This document shows positions 22,736-25,403 of a DNA stretch of 25,403 nt, in pieces. Source of the DNA: CAYWTX01 sp964461295 (GTDB lineage Bacteria; Planctomycetota; Phycisphaerae; SM23-33); contig CAYWTX010000358.1 of NCBI GenBank assembly GCA_964461295.1, positions 1 through 25,403 on the forward strand, given 5' to 3'. Position 1 is the first letter of the stretch. Every line of letters starts with the position of its first letter. The notes below the pieces were generated by a model that was not told where the DNA came from, did not search any database, and was given only the letters and a program-made list of their open reading frames with translations. A program made the position numbers and the translations under genes.

Positions 22736-25403
<2,668 letters not shown>

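Overview
The window is GC-rich bacterial chromosome, most likely from a member of the Planctomycetota (Phycisphaerae-like). This assignment is inferred from three things: an ECF sigma factor paired with a FecR protein, many short repeats in the intergenic gaps whose translations are familiar from planctomycete genomes, and a tRNA-Ile/tRNA-Ala/23S rRNA unit with no 16S gene in front of it. No database search was possible, so family calls rest on motifs and remembered family features.

Layout. Positions 1-8683 (+ strand) hold the end of an unknown gene, a B12-binding-type radical SAM protein, an exported PQQ-type beta-propeller, a GT4 glycosyltransferase, and an ABC ATPase followed by a very large FtsX-type permease. 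Positions 8836-11428 (- strand) hold a FecR-domain membrane protein, an ECF sigma factor and a small LapA-like membrane protein. Positions 11740-14062 (+) are an arsenic-resistance cluster: a CPKC thioredoxin-like protein, ArsR, and a fused Acr3 arsenite efflux pump and thioredoxin-type arsenate reductase. A promoter and a perfect palindrome lie directly before arsR. Positions 14166-18053 (- strand) encode an uptake set: a small symporter-accessory membrane protein, a sodium:solute symporter with a large extra loop, and an alginate-export-family outer-membrane barrel. Two perfect CRP-type palindromes lie upstream. Positions 18563-21684 carry a GNAT acetyltransferase, a YXWGXW-repeat exported protein and a GH42 beta-galactosidase. 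From 21782 to the end is a ribosomal operon: promoter, tRNA-Ile(GAU), tRNA-Ala(UGC), a hairpin-rich spacer and a 3'-truncated 23S rRNA.

The genes appear to form three working units. In the arsenic unit, arsenate would be reduced by the C-terminal domain and arsenite expelled by the N-terminal domain of one polypeptide, with ArsR as switch and the small redox protein as a possible electron donor. In the uptake unit, the barrel would pass a solute across the outer membrane and the symporter across the inner one, possibly under CRP/FNR-family control. The third unit is the ribosomal operon.

The most striking general feature is that short intergenic repeats of several kinds run into genes. They supply the only visible start codons of the radical SAM gene, the ribosome-binding site of the glycosyltransferase, a C-terminal tail and probably an internal charged insertion in the FecR protein, and the leader of the permease gene.
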